Origin: Peptacetobacter sp900550335
Lineage (GTDB): Bacteria; Bacillota; Clostridia; Peptostreptococcales; Peptostreptococcaceae
Assembly (NCBI RefSeq): GCF_047528295.1
Contig: NZ_CP180001.1
Span: 1-64,000 of the forward strand
Reading direction: 5' to 3'
Length of the DNA: 64,000 nucleotides
In this document: positions 26,912 to 36,670 of the stretch, piece after piece
How positions within the stretch are numbered: position 1 is the first letter of the stretch
Layout of the letters: each line of letters opens with the position of its first letter
The notes under the pieces: generated by a model
The model's input: only the letters and a program-made list of their open reading frames with translations
Databases searched by the model: none
What the model was told of the DNA's origin: nothing
Made by a program: the position numbers and the translations under genes

Positions 26912-27712
26912 TTACTTTTCTTTCATTAATTCCATATATTTCTCTTTTGTTACTATAGTTTTTGCTGTATGAGAATCAGATCCAAGCACTGTATTTATTC
27001 CATATTCATCAACTAACTCCTTTAAATATCCTGAAATATAAACCTCTCCACAATTCTCTTTTCTAACTCCAGATACATTAAAATCCAGCTCAAACTCTTT
27101 TTCTTTTAATAACTCCATTATTTCAACTAATATTTTTTGCTCGCTATAATCGTATTCAAATATTTTACAATACTTCCTAATTAGATTTAAGTGTCCAAAT
27201 CTCTTTGGCTTATACACTCCTAAATCTGACTCAATCGCCATTTTCACAGTTTCATAATATTTTCTATATAATTTATCTATTCCCCAAAAAGAATTCAATA
27301 ATTTTTTAAACTCTTCCTCACTATAATCTACACAAGAATATCCATAATCAGCTTTTATCATATGAACAGATAATATTGCATCATCTAGCTTATCTCCATA
27401 TTTTTCAAGCTTTTTCTTTATTTCATATTCAAAACCTTCTATATAATCAACCTCTGTACCAACATTTATTTTTATTTTATCATTATACTTTTGTTGAATA
27501 TATTTTGCCTCTTTTAAATAACTCTCAAACTCTTCATCTGTGGGCGCACTATCTTTTTTAGGTGATGGATCTTCAAATCCATCCGGTAACGGAAAATGCT
27601 CTGTAAAACTTATTTCATCATATCCATTTTTTAAAGCTATTTCTACGTATTCTTCAAAAGAATCTTTTGTCCCATGTGGGCAATAATGTGAATGTATATG
27701 GCAATCTCTCAT
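26912..27712 (-). CDS. PHP-domain phosphatase, histidinol-phosphatase family (266 aa)
   Basis: This trinuclear-metal phosphoesterase resembles HisK/HisJ of Gram-positive bacteria. Metal ligands appear as HIHSHYCPHG, TEHFPLP, GTEVDY, SVHMI, HLNLIRK and DSHTAK near the C-terminus. The ATG at 27712 follows GAGGTG by 6 bases. Histidinol phosphate is the family substrate, but no his genes are nearby, so the specific role is uncertain. It is the last gene after metF on the same strand, about 28 bases apart. Confidence 0.82.
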   Translation of the reverse strand: MRDCHIHSHYCPHGTKDSFEEYVEIALKNGYDEISFTEHFPLPDGFEDPSPKKDSAPTDEEFESYLKEAKYIQQKYNDKIKINVGTEVDYIEGFEYEIKKKLEKYGDKLDDAILSVHMIKADYGYSCVDYSEEEFKKLLNSFWGIDKLYRKYYETVKMAIESDLGVYKPKRFGHLNLIRKYCKIFEYDYSEQKILVEIMELLKEKEFELDFNVSGVRKENCGEVYISGYLKELVDEYGINTVLGSDSHTAKTIVTKEKYMELMKEK

Positions 27713-27739
27713 AGATTTCACCTCAATTTTTTATTTAAA

Positions 27740-28627
27740 TTATCTCTCTATTCCTGCCATTTCTATAATTTTAGGTATATTTTTTTCTGCACCGACAGAC
27801 ATTATATGAACACCATCACATAAATTTTCTTCTTTTAATTGTTTTATAAATTCTGCAGCTATTTTCATTCCTTCTTCTCTATAATTTTCCTTGCCGACTT
27901 TTTCCATTCTTTCTATTATATGTTCTGGAACATCCACTCCAGGTATATTTTTATTTAGAAATCTAGCCATTCCTGGTGATTTAAGAGGAATAACTCCTAT
28001 TAGAACCTTGCATTCAAAGTTTTTAGTTCTATCCCTAAATTCTCTAACTGTCTCTATATCAAAAACGGCCTGAGTCTGGAAAAATTTTGCTCCAGCAGCT
28101 ATTTTTTTAATCATTTTTATAATTTGAATCTCAATAGGTACAAATCCTGGAGATACTGCAGCACCCATATAAAACTTAGGATGTCCTTTTAATTCATTAT
28201 GGTTCATATCTCTTCCAAAAGATATATATTCTGCTGCTTTTAAAATATTTATACTGTCTAAATCGAATACATTTTTAGCTTGCGGATGGTCTCCTTTGCT
28301 AGTGTGGTCTCCTGTTATAGCAAATAAATTTTCTATACCAAGTATACCAGCAGATAGAAGTTCACCCTGAATTGCTATTCTATTTCTATCTCTCCCTGTC
28401 ATTTGAAGAACTGGCTCTATTCCATTATCTTTTAAAATCTTGCAAATTACAAGTGATGTAGACCTAACCACAGCTGATTGAAAATCAGTAACATTAACTG
28501 CATCGACTTTTCCCTTCAATATTTCTACACACTCCATTATGTGAGAAATATCTGTTCCTTTTGGAGGAGCAATTTCACAAGTTATAGCAAATTTATCACT
28601 TTCTAAAACATCTCTCAATCTGCTCAT
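27740..28627 (-). CDS. metF: Methylenetetrahydrofolate reductase MetF (295 aa)
   Basis: This flavoprotein TIM barrel reduces 5,10-methylene-THF to 5-methyl-THF. The N-terminal EIAPPKGTD, VNVTDFQSAV, LQMTGRDRNR, ITGDH and FFQTQAVFD are family motifs. It overlaps metV by one base (ATG sharing with TGA), so both are made together; in acetogens MetF and MetV form a complex. It completes the methyl branch with Fhs, FchA and FolD in this window. Confidence 0.93.
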   Translation of the reverse strand: MSRLRDVLESDKFAITCEIAPPKGTDISHIMECVEILKGKVDAVNVTDFQSAVVRSTSLVICKILKDNGIEPVLQMTGRDRNRIAIQGELLSAGILGIENLFAITGDHTSKGDHPQAKNVFDLDSINILKAAEYISFGRDMNHNELKGHPKFYMGAAVSPGFVPIEIQIIKMIKKIAAGAKFFQTQAVFDIETVREFRDRTKNFECKVLIGVIPLKSPGMARFLNKNIPGVDVPEHIIERMEKVGKENYREEGMKIAAEFIKQLKEENLCDGVHIMSVGAEKNIPKIIEMAGIER

Positions 28628-29301
28628 TATCGCTTCCTCCTATCATTTAATTCTTTCATAGTAATATCTCTTTTTCTATTTAATTTAGAGTAGTCTCTTT
28701 CATCTCTAACTTTTAATAAATTTTCAAGCTGATTTAATCTTTCTAGTCTTTTATAAATCTTTACCCATGCACAGCTATATTCAGGATTTACCTCACATCT
28801 TCCATCCTTGTCAGCACCGCCACATGCTCCATTTAACAATCCTTTTGAACAAGATGTTACTGGGCAAATTCCTCCAGTCCAAGCTAACTGGCAATCTCCA
28901 CAAGCCCTACACGCCTCCTCATATCTTCCTAACATCTGTACTTCACCTATAAATAAAGTATCATTTGCTGGATATACAGGTTTTTCTTCTAAAACTTTGG
29001 CTATTGTCTGTGTTCCATCTCCACAAGCCATAGAAAGAATTGAATCGGTATTTTTGATAATTTCCATAAATTTTTCTAAATCTTTTTTAGTTTTAGAAAG
29101 TGTGCATGCTGGATCTAGTATTGTTGTTCCGGTTATAATCTTTCCTTCTTTTTCTAAAAGCTCTTTCATAGCCTGAACCTGTTCTTCTCCACCACTTTTG
29201 CAGACTGTCGCACATTTTCCACAACCAATTATAAAAACAGTCTTATCTTCTTTTATAAATTCTTTTATCTCATCAAATGGCTTATTTCCAGAAATAATCA
29301 T
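28627..29301 (-). CDS. metV: MTHF reductase zinc/Fe-S subunit MetV (224 aa)
   Basis: This is the MetV-type partner of MetF, which is thought to pass electrons to the flavin. It is Cys-rich: CGKCATVCKSGG near the N-terminus, CRACGDCQL and CPVTSCSKGLLNGACGG in the middle, and C in EYSCAW. GGAG precedes the ATG. The pair metV-metF appears to start a new transcript, because a strong terminator after folD lies between this gene and folD. Confidence 0.9.
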   Translation of the reverse strand: MIISGNKPFDEIKEFIKEDKTVFIIGCGKCATVCKSGGEEQVQAMKELLEKEGKIITGTTILDPACTLSKTKKDLEKFMEIIKNTDSILSMACGDGTQTIAKVLEEKPVYPANDTLFIGEVQMLGRYEEACRACGDCQLAWTGGICPVTSCSKGLLNGACGGADKDGRCEVNPEYSCAWVKIYKRLERLNQLENLLKVRDERDYSKLNRKRDITMKELNDRRKR

Positions 29302-29463
29302 ATCCTCAACTCCTTTTTATAATATTTTTTCTTTTTATAGTTTTTAACTTTATTTTATTTTTTAAAATTTCAGTCAATATATATATTTTAATAGTTAAAT
29401 TTTATTTTGTGTAGTATTTTTATTAAACAAAGGACATAAAAAAATAATATTTAATATAAAAAA

Positions 29464-29493
29464 AATAACCTGAGTAATTATACACAGGTTATT
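29464..29493 (-). terminator. Terminator of fchA-folD
   Basis: AATAACCTG and CAGGTTATT form a 9-bp stem followed on the minus strand by eight T, 11 bases after the folD stop. Confidence 0.9.
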
Positions 29494-29503
29494 ATATATT
29501 GCT

Positions 29504-30364
29504 TTAATTTATATTGTTTTGTATCTTACATGCTTTTATAACATGCTCAGCAAGTACAGATGTAGTAACAGATCCAACTCCAGCTGGAACAGGAGTAATC
29601 ATTTTGGCAATTCCTATAGCAGATTCGGTATCCACATCTCCACAAAGATTTCCACTTTCATCTACATTTATACCTACATCTATAACCGTAGCACCTTTTT
29701 TTATGTATGACTTATCCACCATTTTAGCTCTACCTATTGCAGCTACAAGTACATCGGCATTTTTAGCTTCTTCAGCTAAATTTTCTGTTTTTGAATGGCA
29801 TATTGTAACTGTTGCATTTTCTCCCATAAGCATAATAGATACAGGCTTTCCTACTATTAAAGATCTTCCTAAGACTACAACTTTTTTTCCAGATAAATCA
29901 ACTTCATAATGATTTAAAATTTTCATAACTGCTTCTGGAGTACATGGTGCATAACCATCTTTTTCTCCTTCAAATAGTTTTGCTGAATTTATAGGATTAA
30001 AACAGTCCACATCCTTTTTTGCATCTATTATAGACTTAACTTTATTTTCATTTATATTTTTAGGAAGAGGTCTCAAGCATAAAATTCCATTTATATTTTT
30101 ATCATCATTTAAGTTTTTTATAACTTCTATATATTCCCCTTCTGATACATCTCCTTGCAATACTATATTTTGAACATCTATACCTATTTTAGCACATCTA
30201 TTCATAGCTCCTCTTTCATAGGACATATCATCAGGATTTTCTCCAATTCTAACTATTGCAAGCTTTGGTACTATATCTAGTTCTTTTAGCTTTTTTGTTT
30301 CTTCTATTAAATTTTCTGTTATTCTATCTGCAACTGGCTTACCTTTTATTATCTTTGTATCCAT
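29504..30364 (-). CDS. folD: FolD-type methylene-THF dehydrogenase, cyclohydrolase residues lost (286 aa)
   Basis: FolD normally oxidises methylene-THF and hydrolyses methenyl-THF. Here the fold is clear (GKPVA at the start, KDVDCFNP, GRSLIVGKP nucleotide loop, DVGIN, TPVPAGVGSVT). Aligned without gaps to E. coli FolD, the catalytic Lys of the YxxxK motif (Lys56) is Ala (SYERGAM), and the Gln of GILVQLPLP is Leu (GILCLRPLP). Lys56 is established as essential for cyclohydrolase, so this enzyme is probably a dehydrogenase only. The gene upstream, 1 base away, is the separate cyclohydrolase fchA, which fits. Confidence 0.92.
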   Translation of the reverse strand: MDTKIIKGKPVADRITENLIEETKKLKELDIVPKLAIVRIGENPDDMSYERGAMNRCAKIGIDVQNIVLQGDVSEGEYIEVIKNLNDDKNINGILCLRPLPKNINENKVKSIIDAKKDVDCFNPINSAKLFEGEKDGYAPCTPEAVMKILNHYEVDLSGKKVVVLGRSLIVGKPVSIMLMGENATVTICHSKTENLAEEAKNADVLVAAIGRAKMVDKSYIKKGATVIDVGINVDESGNLCGDVDTESAIGIAKMITPVPAGVGSVTTSVLAEHVIKACKIQNNIN

Positions 30365-30365
30365 A

Positions 30366-30998
30366 TTATTCCTCCATAATTTCTATTACTCTTTCAAAGA
30401 CTTGATCGCATATAGCTATTCCATCTTCTACTATTTCATTTACCTCTTTAGAAATCTTGTCGGCATACTCTCTATCTTTCATAGATTTTGTGTTAATCTT
30501 TACATTAAGTTTTGAGCCAAGTAGGCATGCTCTTAAACACTGAACACCTACTCCTATATCACTTATAACTATTTTTGACGATTTATCCACTATATCCTCA
30601 TGTATTTTTATAGCCCTAAAGCAAACTTTAGCTGCTTTATATGGTATTTCGCAAGCTTGCTTTAATACTACTTCCATTCTTTTTGTTTTATATTCTCTTT
30701 CTTCTTCTGTCGATGTTGGTAGCCCATAAGTTTGAGATAAAGGCATAAAGCACTCTGCATCTCTATCAACCATAGATAATAGTTCTGCTTCTATTTCCTT
30801 AGCTTCTCTTAATAATTCTTTAATCTCATCTTCATATTCTGCGTATTTTTTCTTACCTATTGTAAGATTAGCCACCATATTTCCAAGTGCCACACCTATC
30901 GCTCCGACAAAAGCAGCAGCACCACCTCCACCAGGAACTGGCTCTCTTGAAGAAAGAACTTCGATGAATTCTACACAACTTTTATCTACTATATTCAA
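30366..30998 (-). CDS. fchA: Methenyltetrahydrofolate cyclohydrolase FchA (210 aa)
   Basis: This belongs to the formiminotransferase-cyclodeaminase family and converts methenyl-THF and 10-formyl-THF into each other. The Gly-rich PVPGGGGAAAFVGAIG near the N-terminus and the helical remainder, including DRDAECFMP, are typical. It is the first gene of the short operon with folD. Together with Fhs and the monofunctional FolD it links formate to methylene-THF. Confidence 0.92.
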   Translation of the reverse strand: MNIVDKSCVEFIEVLSSREPVPGGGGAAAFVGAIGVALGNMVANLTIGKKKYAEYEDEIKELLREAKEIEAELLSMVDRDAECFMPLSQTYGLPTSTEEEREYKTKRMEVVLKQACEIPYKAAKVCFRAIKIHEDIVDKSSKIVISDIGVGVQCLRACLLGSKLNVKINTKSMKDREYADKISKEVNEIVEDGIAICDQVFERVIEIMEE

Positions 30999-31139
30999 TA
31001 ATCAGCACCTCTTCTCTTTTTTAATTTTCTAACTTTTTAATCTTGTATTCTATTATATCAATTTAAACACTATACTTAAATATTTTTTATATAAATTTAT
31101 AATCTTTTCATTTTAGTACTATTTTTTTCAAAAAAGTAA

Positions 31140-31170
31140 AACACCGAGCTAAAATCTATAACTCGGTGTT
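31140..31170 (-). terminator. Terminator of the TVP38-type gene
   Basis: AACACCGAG and CTCGGTGTT form a 9-bp stem with T-rich sequence following on the minus strand, 25 bases after the stop codon. Confidence 0.8.
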
Positions 31171-31195
31171 ATTTTCATAATATTTTCTTTAACCA

Positions 31196-31894
31196 TTAAG
31201 CCTTAGCTTTATTCTTTTTATCGTTGTATATCTTCTTGAACATATATATTGCAACTGTAAGTGCAAATAATATCATTAATCCTGTTACAAATAATTTTGC
31301 TCCACCAGTAAGCATTCCACCAACATAAGAGTAAACTATTGTAGCTGGTAGCTGTCCTATACCTGTCGCTATAAAGAAAGGCATAAATTTCATTGATGTA
31401 AGACCTGCTGCATAACTAACTATATCAAATGACATAAATGGAAGTAATCTACAAACTAATATAGTGTATTTACCATATTTATCAAAGAATTCGTCTATAC
31501 TGCTTATAGCCATTTTACTTGTAAGTTTTTCAACAACATCTCTACCTAAAAACTTAGCTATAAAGAAACATAGCGCTGCCCCTGCCATAGCACTTGACCA
31601 AGATAGGATTGCACCCCATACCCAACCAAATAAGGCTGCATTGGCAAATGTTATTAAAAATGCAGGAAGTGGTGCCGCTACTGACTGAAGTAGCATAAGT
31701 AGGAATGAAATTATTGGAGCCCAAATTCCAAACGATAGTATGTATTGTTTTATTGATTCCAAATCTAAACTAGATAAGTAAAATACCATCTGATTTACAA
31801 ATGTTTTTACAGGTGTTACAAAGAAATAGATAGCAAATACTAATAATACCGCACCTACTCTTGTGATTAATTTTTTCTTATTTTCTTTAGTCAT
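31196..31894 (-). CDS. TVP38/TMEM64 (DedA-like) membrane protein (232 aa)
   Basis: This multi-pass membrane protein has about six hydrophobic segments. The VTT-domain signature is seen in FANAALFGWVWGAILSW and FFIAKFLGRDVVEKL, with RLLPFMSFDIVSYAAGL in the second half. Related proteins are implicated in lipid scrambling or export, but no substrate is indicated here. It stands alone, with its own terminator, between ilvB and fchA. Confidence 0.85.
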   Translation of the reverse strand: MTKENKKKLITRVGAVLLVFAIYFFVTPVKTFVNQMVFYLSSLDLESIKQYILSFGIWAPIISFLLMLLQSVAAPLPAFLITFANAALFGWVWGAILSWSSAMAGAALCFFIAKFLGRDVVEKLTSKMAISSIDEFFDKYGKYTILVCRLLPFMSFDIVSYAAGLTSMKFMPFFIATGIGQLPATIVYSYVGGMLTGGAKLFVTGLMILFALTVAIYMFKKIYNDKKNKAKA

Positions 31895-32079
31895 TATATA
31901 TTCCCTTCTACATATAAATTTTTTAATCTTGCTCTATACCTTTAATAATACTATAGTAATTGTATTTTGGTTTATACATTTTGTCTATGATATATATAAG
32001 TAATATTTATATTATCTATGATATATGTTTTTAGATTAATTTTCAAATTAATTGTAGAATGAAATAAAGTTAATTACTT

Positions 32080-33762
32080 TTATAAATCATCTTGATCAAA
32101 AGTATCATTAAGACTTTTTCCAGGGGCAACCATAGGAAATACCTTGTCATCTTCTTGTATCATACATTCAATAACAAAAGGTCCATTATATGAATCTGCT
32201 TCTAAAAGTGCTTTTTCTAATTCGTCCATTCTTGTAACTCTTACTGCTTTACATCCAAGTCCTTCTGCAACCTTACAAAAATCAACCCGATCATCAAGAA
32301 CTGTATCCGAATATCTTCCCTCATAGAAAAATGTCTGCCACTGTCTAACCATACCAAGAACCTTATTATTAAGTATAACCTGTATCATCGGAACATTGTA
32401 TCTTGAAGCTGTTGCAAGCTCATTCATGTTCATTCTAAAGCATCCATCTCCTGCTATATTTATAACTCTTGATTTTGGATTTCCATATTTTGCTCCTATA
32501 GCTGCACCTAAACCATATCCCATTGTTCCAAGTCCGCCACTACTTACAAACTGTCTTGGATTTTTATAATGGAAGTACTGTGCAGCCCACATCTGATTTT
32601 GCCCAACTTCTGTACATATTATTGTATTATCATCAAAGCACTCTTCTATTTTTTCTATTACATATGGGCCTGTAAGCACATTTTTATTATATTTCATTGG
32701 ATATTTATCTTTAAGATTTTCTATTTCTTCCATCCATTCTTTACGTTCTTGTTTTTTTAACATAAGATTTAGCTTTTCAAGTATATATTTTGCATCTCCT
32801 GTTATTCCAAGATCTACAAGTATATTTTTATTTATTTCCGCTTCATCTATATCTATATGTATTATTTTTGCTTTAGATGCAAATCCCGCTGAATTTCCAA
32901 TTACCCTATCACTAAATCTAGTTCCTATAGCTATTAGAAGGTCACATTCTGCTACTCCAAGGTTACTAGCTTTTGTTCCATGCATCCCTAGCATACCTGT
33001 ATATCTTTTGCTTTTTCCATCAAAAGCACCTTTTCCCATAAGCGAATCAGCAACAGGCGCATCTATCTTTTCTGCAAATATTTTTAACTCATTAGATGCA
33101 TTAGAAGCTTTAATACCTCCACCTACAAATATAAATGGCTTTTTACTTTCTTCTATAAGTTTAACTGCCTCTTCAAGATTTTCTTGATAGTTTTCTTCAT
33201 TATATAATAGTAAATTATTTGAATTTGTATCTATCTCTTCTTTTTCGTATTCTCCATATCCCGCTGTTACATCTTTAGTTATATCTATAACTACAGGCCC
33301 AGGTCTTCCCTCTCTAGCTATTTTAAAGGCTTTTCTTATTGCAGGAGCAAGGTCTTCAATTTTTTTTACTATGAAGTTATGCTTTGTTATTGGCATTGTA
33401 ATTCCTGTAATATCTATTTCTTGAAAACTATCTTTTCCAAGAAATGAAAGTCCAACATTTACAGTTATTGCAACAATAGGAATTGAATCCATAAATGCAG
33501 TTGCAATTCCTGTTACAAGATTTGTAGCACCAGGTCCACTTGTTGCCATACAAACGCCTACTTTTCCAGTAGATTTAGCATATCCATCTGCTGCATGAGA
33601 TGCCCCTTGTTCATGAGATGTAAGTATTGACTGTATTTTATCCTTATATTTATATAAACTATCGTATATTTCAAGTATTGCCCCTCCAGGATAACCAAAT
33701 ACTGTCTCAACTCCCTGTTCTAAAAGGCATTCCATTACCATATCTGCTCCTTTAAGCCTCAT
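32080..33762 (-). CDS. ilvB: Acetolactate synthase large subunit IlvB (560 aa)
   Basis: This ThDP enzyme makes acetolactate or acetohydroxybutyrate in Val/Leu/Ile synthesis. The ThDP glutamate is in FGYPGGAILEIYD, and the ThDP-binding GDG...N motif is AGDGCFRMNMNELATA. HEQGASHAADGYA and SGPGATN are family motifs. GGATGGTG precedes the ATG. It is the last gene of the ilvN-ilvC-ilvD-ilvB series; the small subunit is encoded at the front. Confidence 0.96.
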   Translation of the reverse strand: MRLKGADMVMECLLEQGVETVFGYPGGAILEIYDSLYKYKDKIQSILTSHEQGASHAADGYAKSTGKVGVCMATSGPGATNLVTGIATAFMDSIPIVAITVNVGLSFLGKDSFQEIDITGITMPITKHNFIVKKIEDLAPAIRKAFKIAREGRPGPVVIDITKDVTAGYGEYEKEEIDTNSNNLLLYNEENYQENLEEAVKLIEESKKPFIFVGGGIKASNASNELKIFAEKIDAPVADSLMGKGAFDGKSKRYTGMLGMHGTKASNLGVAECDLLIAIGTRFSDRVIGNSAGFASKAKIIHIDIDEAEINKNILVDLGITGDAKYILEKLNLMLKKQERKEWMEEIENLKDKYPMKYNKNVLTGPYVIEKIEECFDDNTIICTEVGQNQMWAAQYFHYKNPRQFVSSGGLGTMGYGLGAAIGAKYGNPKSRVINIAGDGCFRMNMNELATASRYNVPMIQVILNNKVLGMVRQWQTFFYEGRYSDTVLDDRVDFCKVAEGLGCKAVRVTRMDELEKALLEADSYNGPFVIECMIQEDDKVFPMVAPGKSLNDTFDQDDL

Positions 33763-33781
33763 ATATTTTCACCATCCTCTT

Positions 33782-35446
33782 TTATTTTACTTTAAGGACT
33801 GCACCAGTATTTGCCGAAGTAACCATTGAAGCGTATTTTTTTAGATAACCGCTCACATTCTGAGTTTTTGGTACAAATCCATTTCTTCTTTCTTCAAGTT
33901 CCTCATCTGAAACAAGAAGCTCTATACTATTATTTTCTATATCTATATCTATCATATCTCCGTCTTTTACAAATGCTATTGTCCCACCAAGTGCTGCCTC
34001 TGGTGATACATGCCCTATAGATGCACCTCTTGTAGCTCCAGAAAATCTTCCGTCAGTTATAAGAGCTACATCTTTATCAAGTCCCATGCCAGCTATTTCT
34101 GATGTTGGAGAAAGCATTTCTCTCATTCCTGGTCCACCTTTTGGACCTTCATATCTTATTACAACTACATCTCCAGATTTGATTTTTCCTGCTCTGATTG
34201 CTTCTATCGCACTTTCTTCACCGTCAAATACTTTTGCAGGTCCTTTATGTTTCATCATTTCTGGCGCCACTGCTGATTTTTTCACAACACAACTATCAGG
34301 AGCAAGATTTCCTTTTAATACAGCTATTCCTCCTGTTTTACTGTATGGATTTTCAACTGGTCTTATTACACTCGTATCAAGATTTTCGCATTCTTTTATA
34401 TTTTCTCCAACATTAAATCCTGTAACTGTCATACATTCCTTATCTAATATTCCTAGCTTATCAAGCTCATTCATTACCGCATATACTCCACCAGCTTCAT
34501 TAAGATCCTCCATAAAAGTATCTCCAGCAGGGGCAAGATGACAAAGATTAGGAGTTTTCCGACTTATTTCATTAGCTATTTCAAGATTAAGATTAACCCC
34601 TGCTTCGTACGCTATTGCCGGAAGATGAAGCATTGAGTTTGTAGAACATCCAAGTGCCATATCAACAGCCATTGCATTTCTAAACGCACTTTCTGTCATT
34701 ATATCTGAAGGTTTTATATCTTTTTCAACAAGCTCCATTATTTTCATACCAGCATGTTTTGCAAGTCTTATTCTTTCACTATAAACTGCTGGTATTGTTC
34801 CATTTCCTTTAAGTCCCATTCCAAGAGCTTCTGTTAAGCAATTCATTGAGTTTGCAGTATACATACCAGAACAAGAGCCACATGTAGGACAAGCTTTTTC
34901 TTCAAATTCTTTTAATTTATCCATGCTCATTTTTCCTGCATTGTACTCACCTACAGCCTCAAAAAGTGTTGATAGACAAGTTTTCTTTCCATCAAGTTTT
35001 CTTCCTGCAAGCATTGGACCCCCACTTACAAATATTGTCGGTATATCTAGTCTTGCTGCTGCCATAAGAAGTCCAGGAACATTTTTATCACAGTTTGGAA
35101 TCATTACAAGTCCGTCAAATTGATGTGCTCTTGCAAGACACTCAGTACTATCACATACTAGTTCTCTTGTAACAAGTGAATATCTCATTCCTGTGTGATT
35201 CATAGCTATTCCGTCACATACCGCTATTGCAGGAACTTCAACCGGTGTTCCACCTGCCATATATATACCTTTTTTAACAGCCTCGGCTATTTTATCAAGA
35301 TTCATGTGTCCTGGAACTATTTCATTATATGAATTAACTACACCTATTATCGGTCTATTAAGTTCCTCCTCAGTCATACCAAGTGCGTTGAAAAGAGATC
35401 TATGAGGAGCTCTTTCCACTCCTTTTTTCACATTATTACTTTTCAT
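33782..35446 (-). CDS. ilvD: Dihydroxy-acid dehydratase IlvD (554 aa)
   Basis: This Fe-S dehydratase acts on the last common step of branched-chain synthesis. Cluster cysteines appear in PNCDKNVPG and CGSCSGMYTANSMN; the C-terminal GRFSGATRGASIGHVSPEA is the family signature. AGGAGG precedes the ATG. It is 19 bases from ilvB and about 130 bases after ilvC. Confidence 0.97.
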   Translation of the reverse strand: MKSNNVKKGVERAPHRSLFNALGMTEEELNRPIIGVVNSYNEIVPGHMNLDKIAEAVKKGIYMAGGTPVEVPAIAVCDGIAMNHTGMRYSLVTRELVCDSTECLARAHQFDGLVMIPNCDKNVPGLLMAAARLDIPTIFVSGGPMLAGRKLDGKKTCLSTLFEAVGEYNAGKMSMDKLKEFEEKACPTCGSCSGMYTANSMNCLTEALGMGLKGNGTIPAVYSERIRLAKHAGMKIMELVEKDIKPSDIMTESAFRNAMAVDMALGCSTNSMLHLPAIAYEAGVNLNLEIANEISRKTPNLCHLAPAGDTFMEDLNEAGGVYAVMNELDKLGILDKECMTVTGFNVGENIKECENLDTSVIRPVENPYSKTGGIAVLKGNLAPDSCVVKKSAVAPEMMKHKGPAKVFDGEESAIEAIRAGKIKSGDVVVIRYEGPKGGPGMREMLSPTSEIAGMGLDKDVALITDGRFSGATRGASIGHVSPEAALGGTIAFVKDGDMIDIDIENNSIELLVSDEELEERRNGFVPKTQNVSGYLKKYASMVTSANTGAVLKVK

Positions 35447-35530
35447 ATTTTCCTCCTATATTCTTACATCTATAAGGCTAATGATTTTTAATCATTGCTT
35501 TTGCCCCTATAAAAGATACTTATTATTTTT

Positions 35531-35570
35531 ATTATTCAGGCAGACATACATTTTAGTCTGCCTGAATAAT
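35531..35570 (-). other. Perfect 15-bp hairpin between ilvC and ilvD
   Basis: ATTATTCAGGCAGAC (35531-35545) and its exact complement (35556-35570) surround a 10-base loop. There is no T-run on the minus strand, so it is more likely an mRNA-stabilising or processing element than a terminator. Confidence 0.7.
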
Positions 35571-35579
35571 ATATATTAA

Positions 35580-36596
35580 TTAGTTGTTTATTAATTTATC
35601 TTCATCTGACCAACTGTATAATTTTCTTATTTCTTTACCTACTTTTTCAGAACCATGTTCTGCCGCAAGTTTTCTCATTGCTTTGAAATGAGCCTGTCCA
35701 CCAGCTTCTGACATTTCAAGAAGGAATTCTCTTGCAAAACTTCCATCCTGTATATCTTTTAATATTTTTTTCATAGAAGCTTTTGTTTCATCTGTTATTA
35801 TTTTAGGACCAGTTACATAATCTCCATACTCAGCTGTATTAGATATTGAATATCTCATTCCCTCAAATCCTGACTGGTATATAAGGTCAACTATTAATTT
35901 CATTTCGTGTACACATTCGAAGTATGCATTTTCAGGATCATATCCTGCTTCTACTAAAGTGTCGTATCCCGCCTGCATTAGTGCACATACACCACCACAT
36001 AATACAGCCTGTTCTCCAAATAAGTCTGTTTCTGTTTCTGTTTTAAATGTTGTTTCAAGAAGACCTGCTTTTGCTCCACCTATTGCAGCTCCGTAAGCAA
36101 GTGCTAATTCTTTTGCATTTCCGGTAGCATCCTGTTCTACAGCTACAAGACAAGGAGTTCCTTTGCCTGCACAATATTCACTTCTTACCGTATGACCTGG
36201 TGCCTTTGGTGCTATCATTGTTACATCTACACCTTCTGGTGGAACTACCTGTCCAAAATGTATATTGAATCCATGAGCAAACATAAGCATGTTTCCTTTT
36301 TCAAGATTTGGTTCTATTTCATTTTTATAAAGTTTTGCCTGTAATTCATCATTTATAAGTATCATAACTATATCTGCTTTTTTAGCTGCTTCAGCAGAAG
36401 TGTATACTTCAAATCCCTGTTCTTCAGCTTTTTTCCAAGATTTAGATCCTTCATAAAGTCCTACTATTACATTTACACCGCTGTCTCTAAGATTTAATGC
36501 ATGTGCATGTCCTTGTGAACCATACCCTATTATTGCTACTGTTTTTCCTTCTAATAATTTCTGATTACATTCTTCCATATAATATATTTTTGCCAT
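35580..36596 (-). CDS. ilvC: Ketol-acid reductoisomerase IlvC (338 aa)
   Basis: This class I enzyme converts acetolactate to dihydroxyisovalerate. The Rossmann motif is VAIIGYGSQGHAHALNLRDSG; the Mg-binding knotted domain includes DLFGEQAVLCGG and ECVHEMKLIVDL. AAAAGGAG precedes the ATG. It lies between ilvN and ilvD. Confidence 0.97.
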   Translation of the reverse strand: MAKIYYMEECNQKLLEGKTVAIIGYGSQGHAHALNLRDSGVNVIVGLYEGSKSWKKAEEQGFEVYTSAEAAKKADIVMILINDELQAKLYKNEIEPNLEKGNMLMFAHGFNIHFGQVVPPEGVDVTMIAPKAPGHTVRSEYCAGKGTPCLVAVEQDATGNAKELALAYGAAIGGAKAGLLETTFKTETETDLFGEQAVLCGGVCALMQAGYDTLVEAGYDPENAYFECVHEMKLIVDLIYQSGFEGMRYSISNTAEYGDYVTGPKIITDETKASMKKILKDIQDGSFAREFLLEMSEAGGQAHFKAMRKLAAEHGSEKVGKEIRKLYSWSDEDKLINN

Positions 36597-36670
36597 TTTC
36601 CTATCTCCTTTTTATCATTTATTGTTTTTTATTTATTTATTTTTATTTATTTTATTTTTATTTATTGATT

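Noticed and set aside
35531..35570. Intrinsic terminator after ilvC
   Set aside because: There is no T-run after the stem on the transcribed strand.
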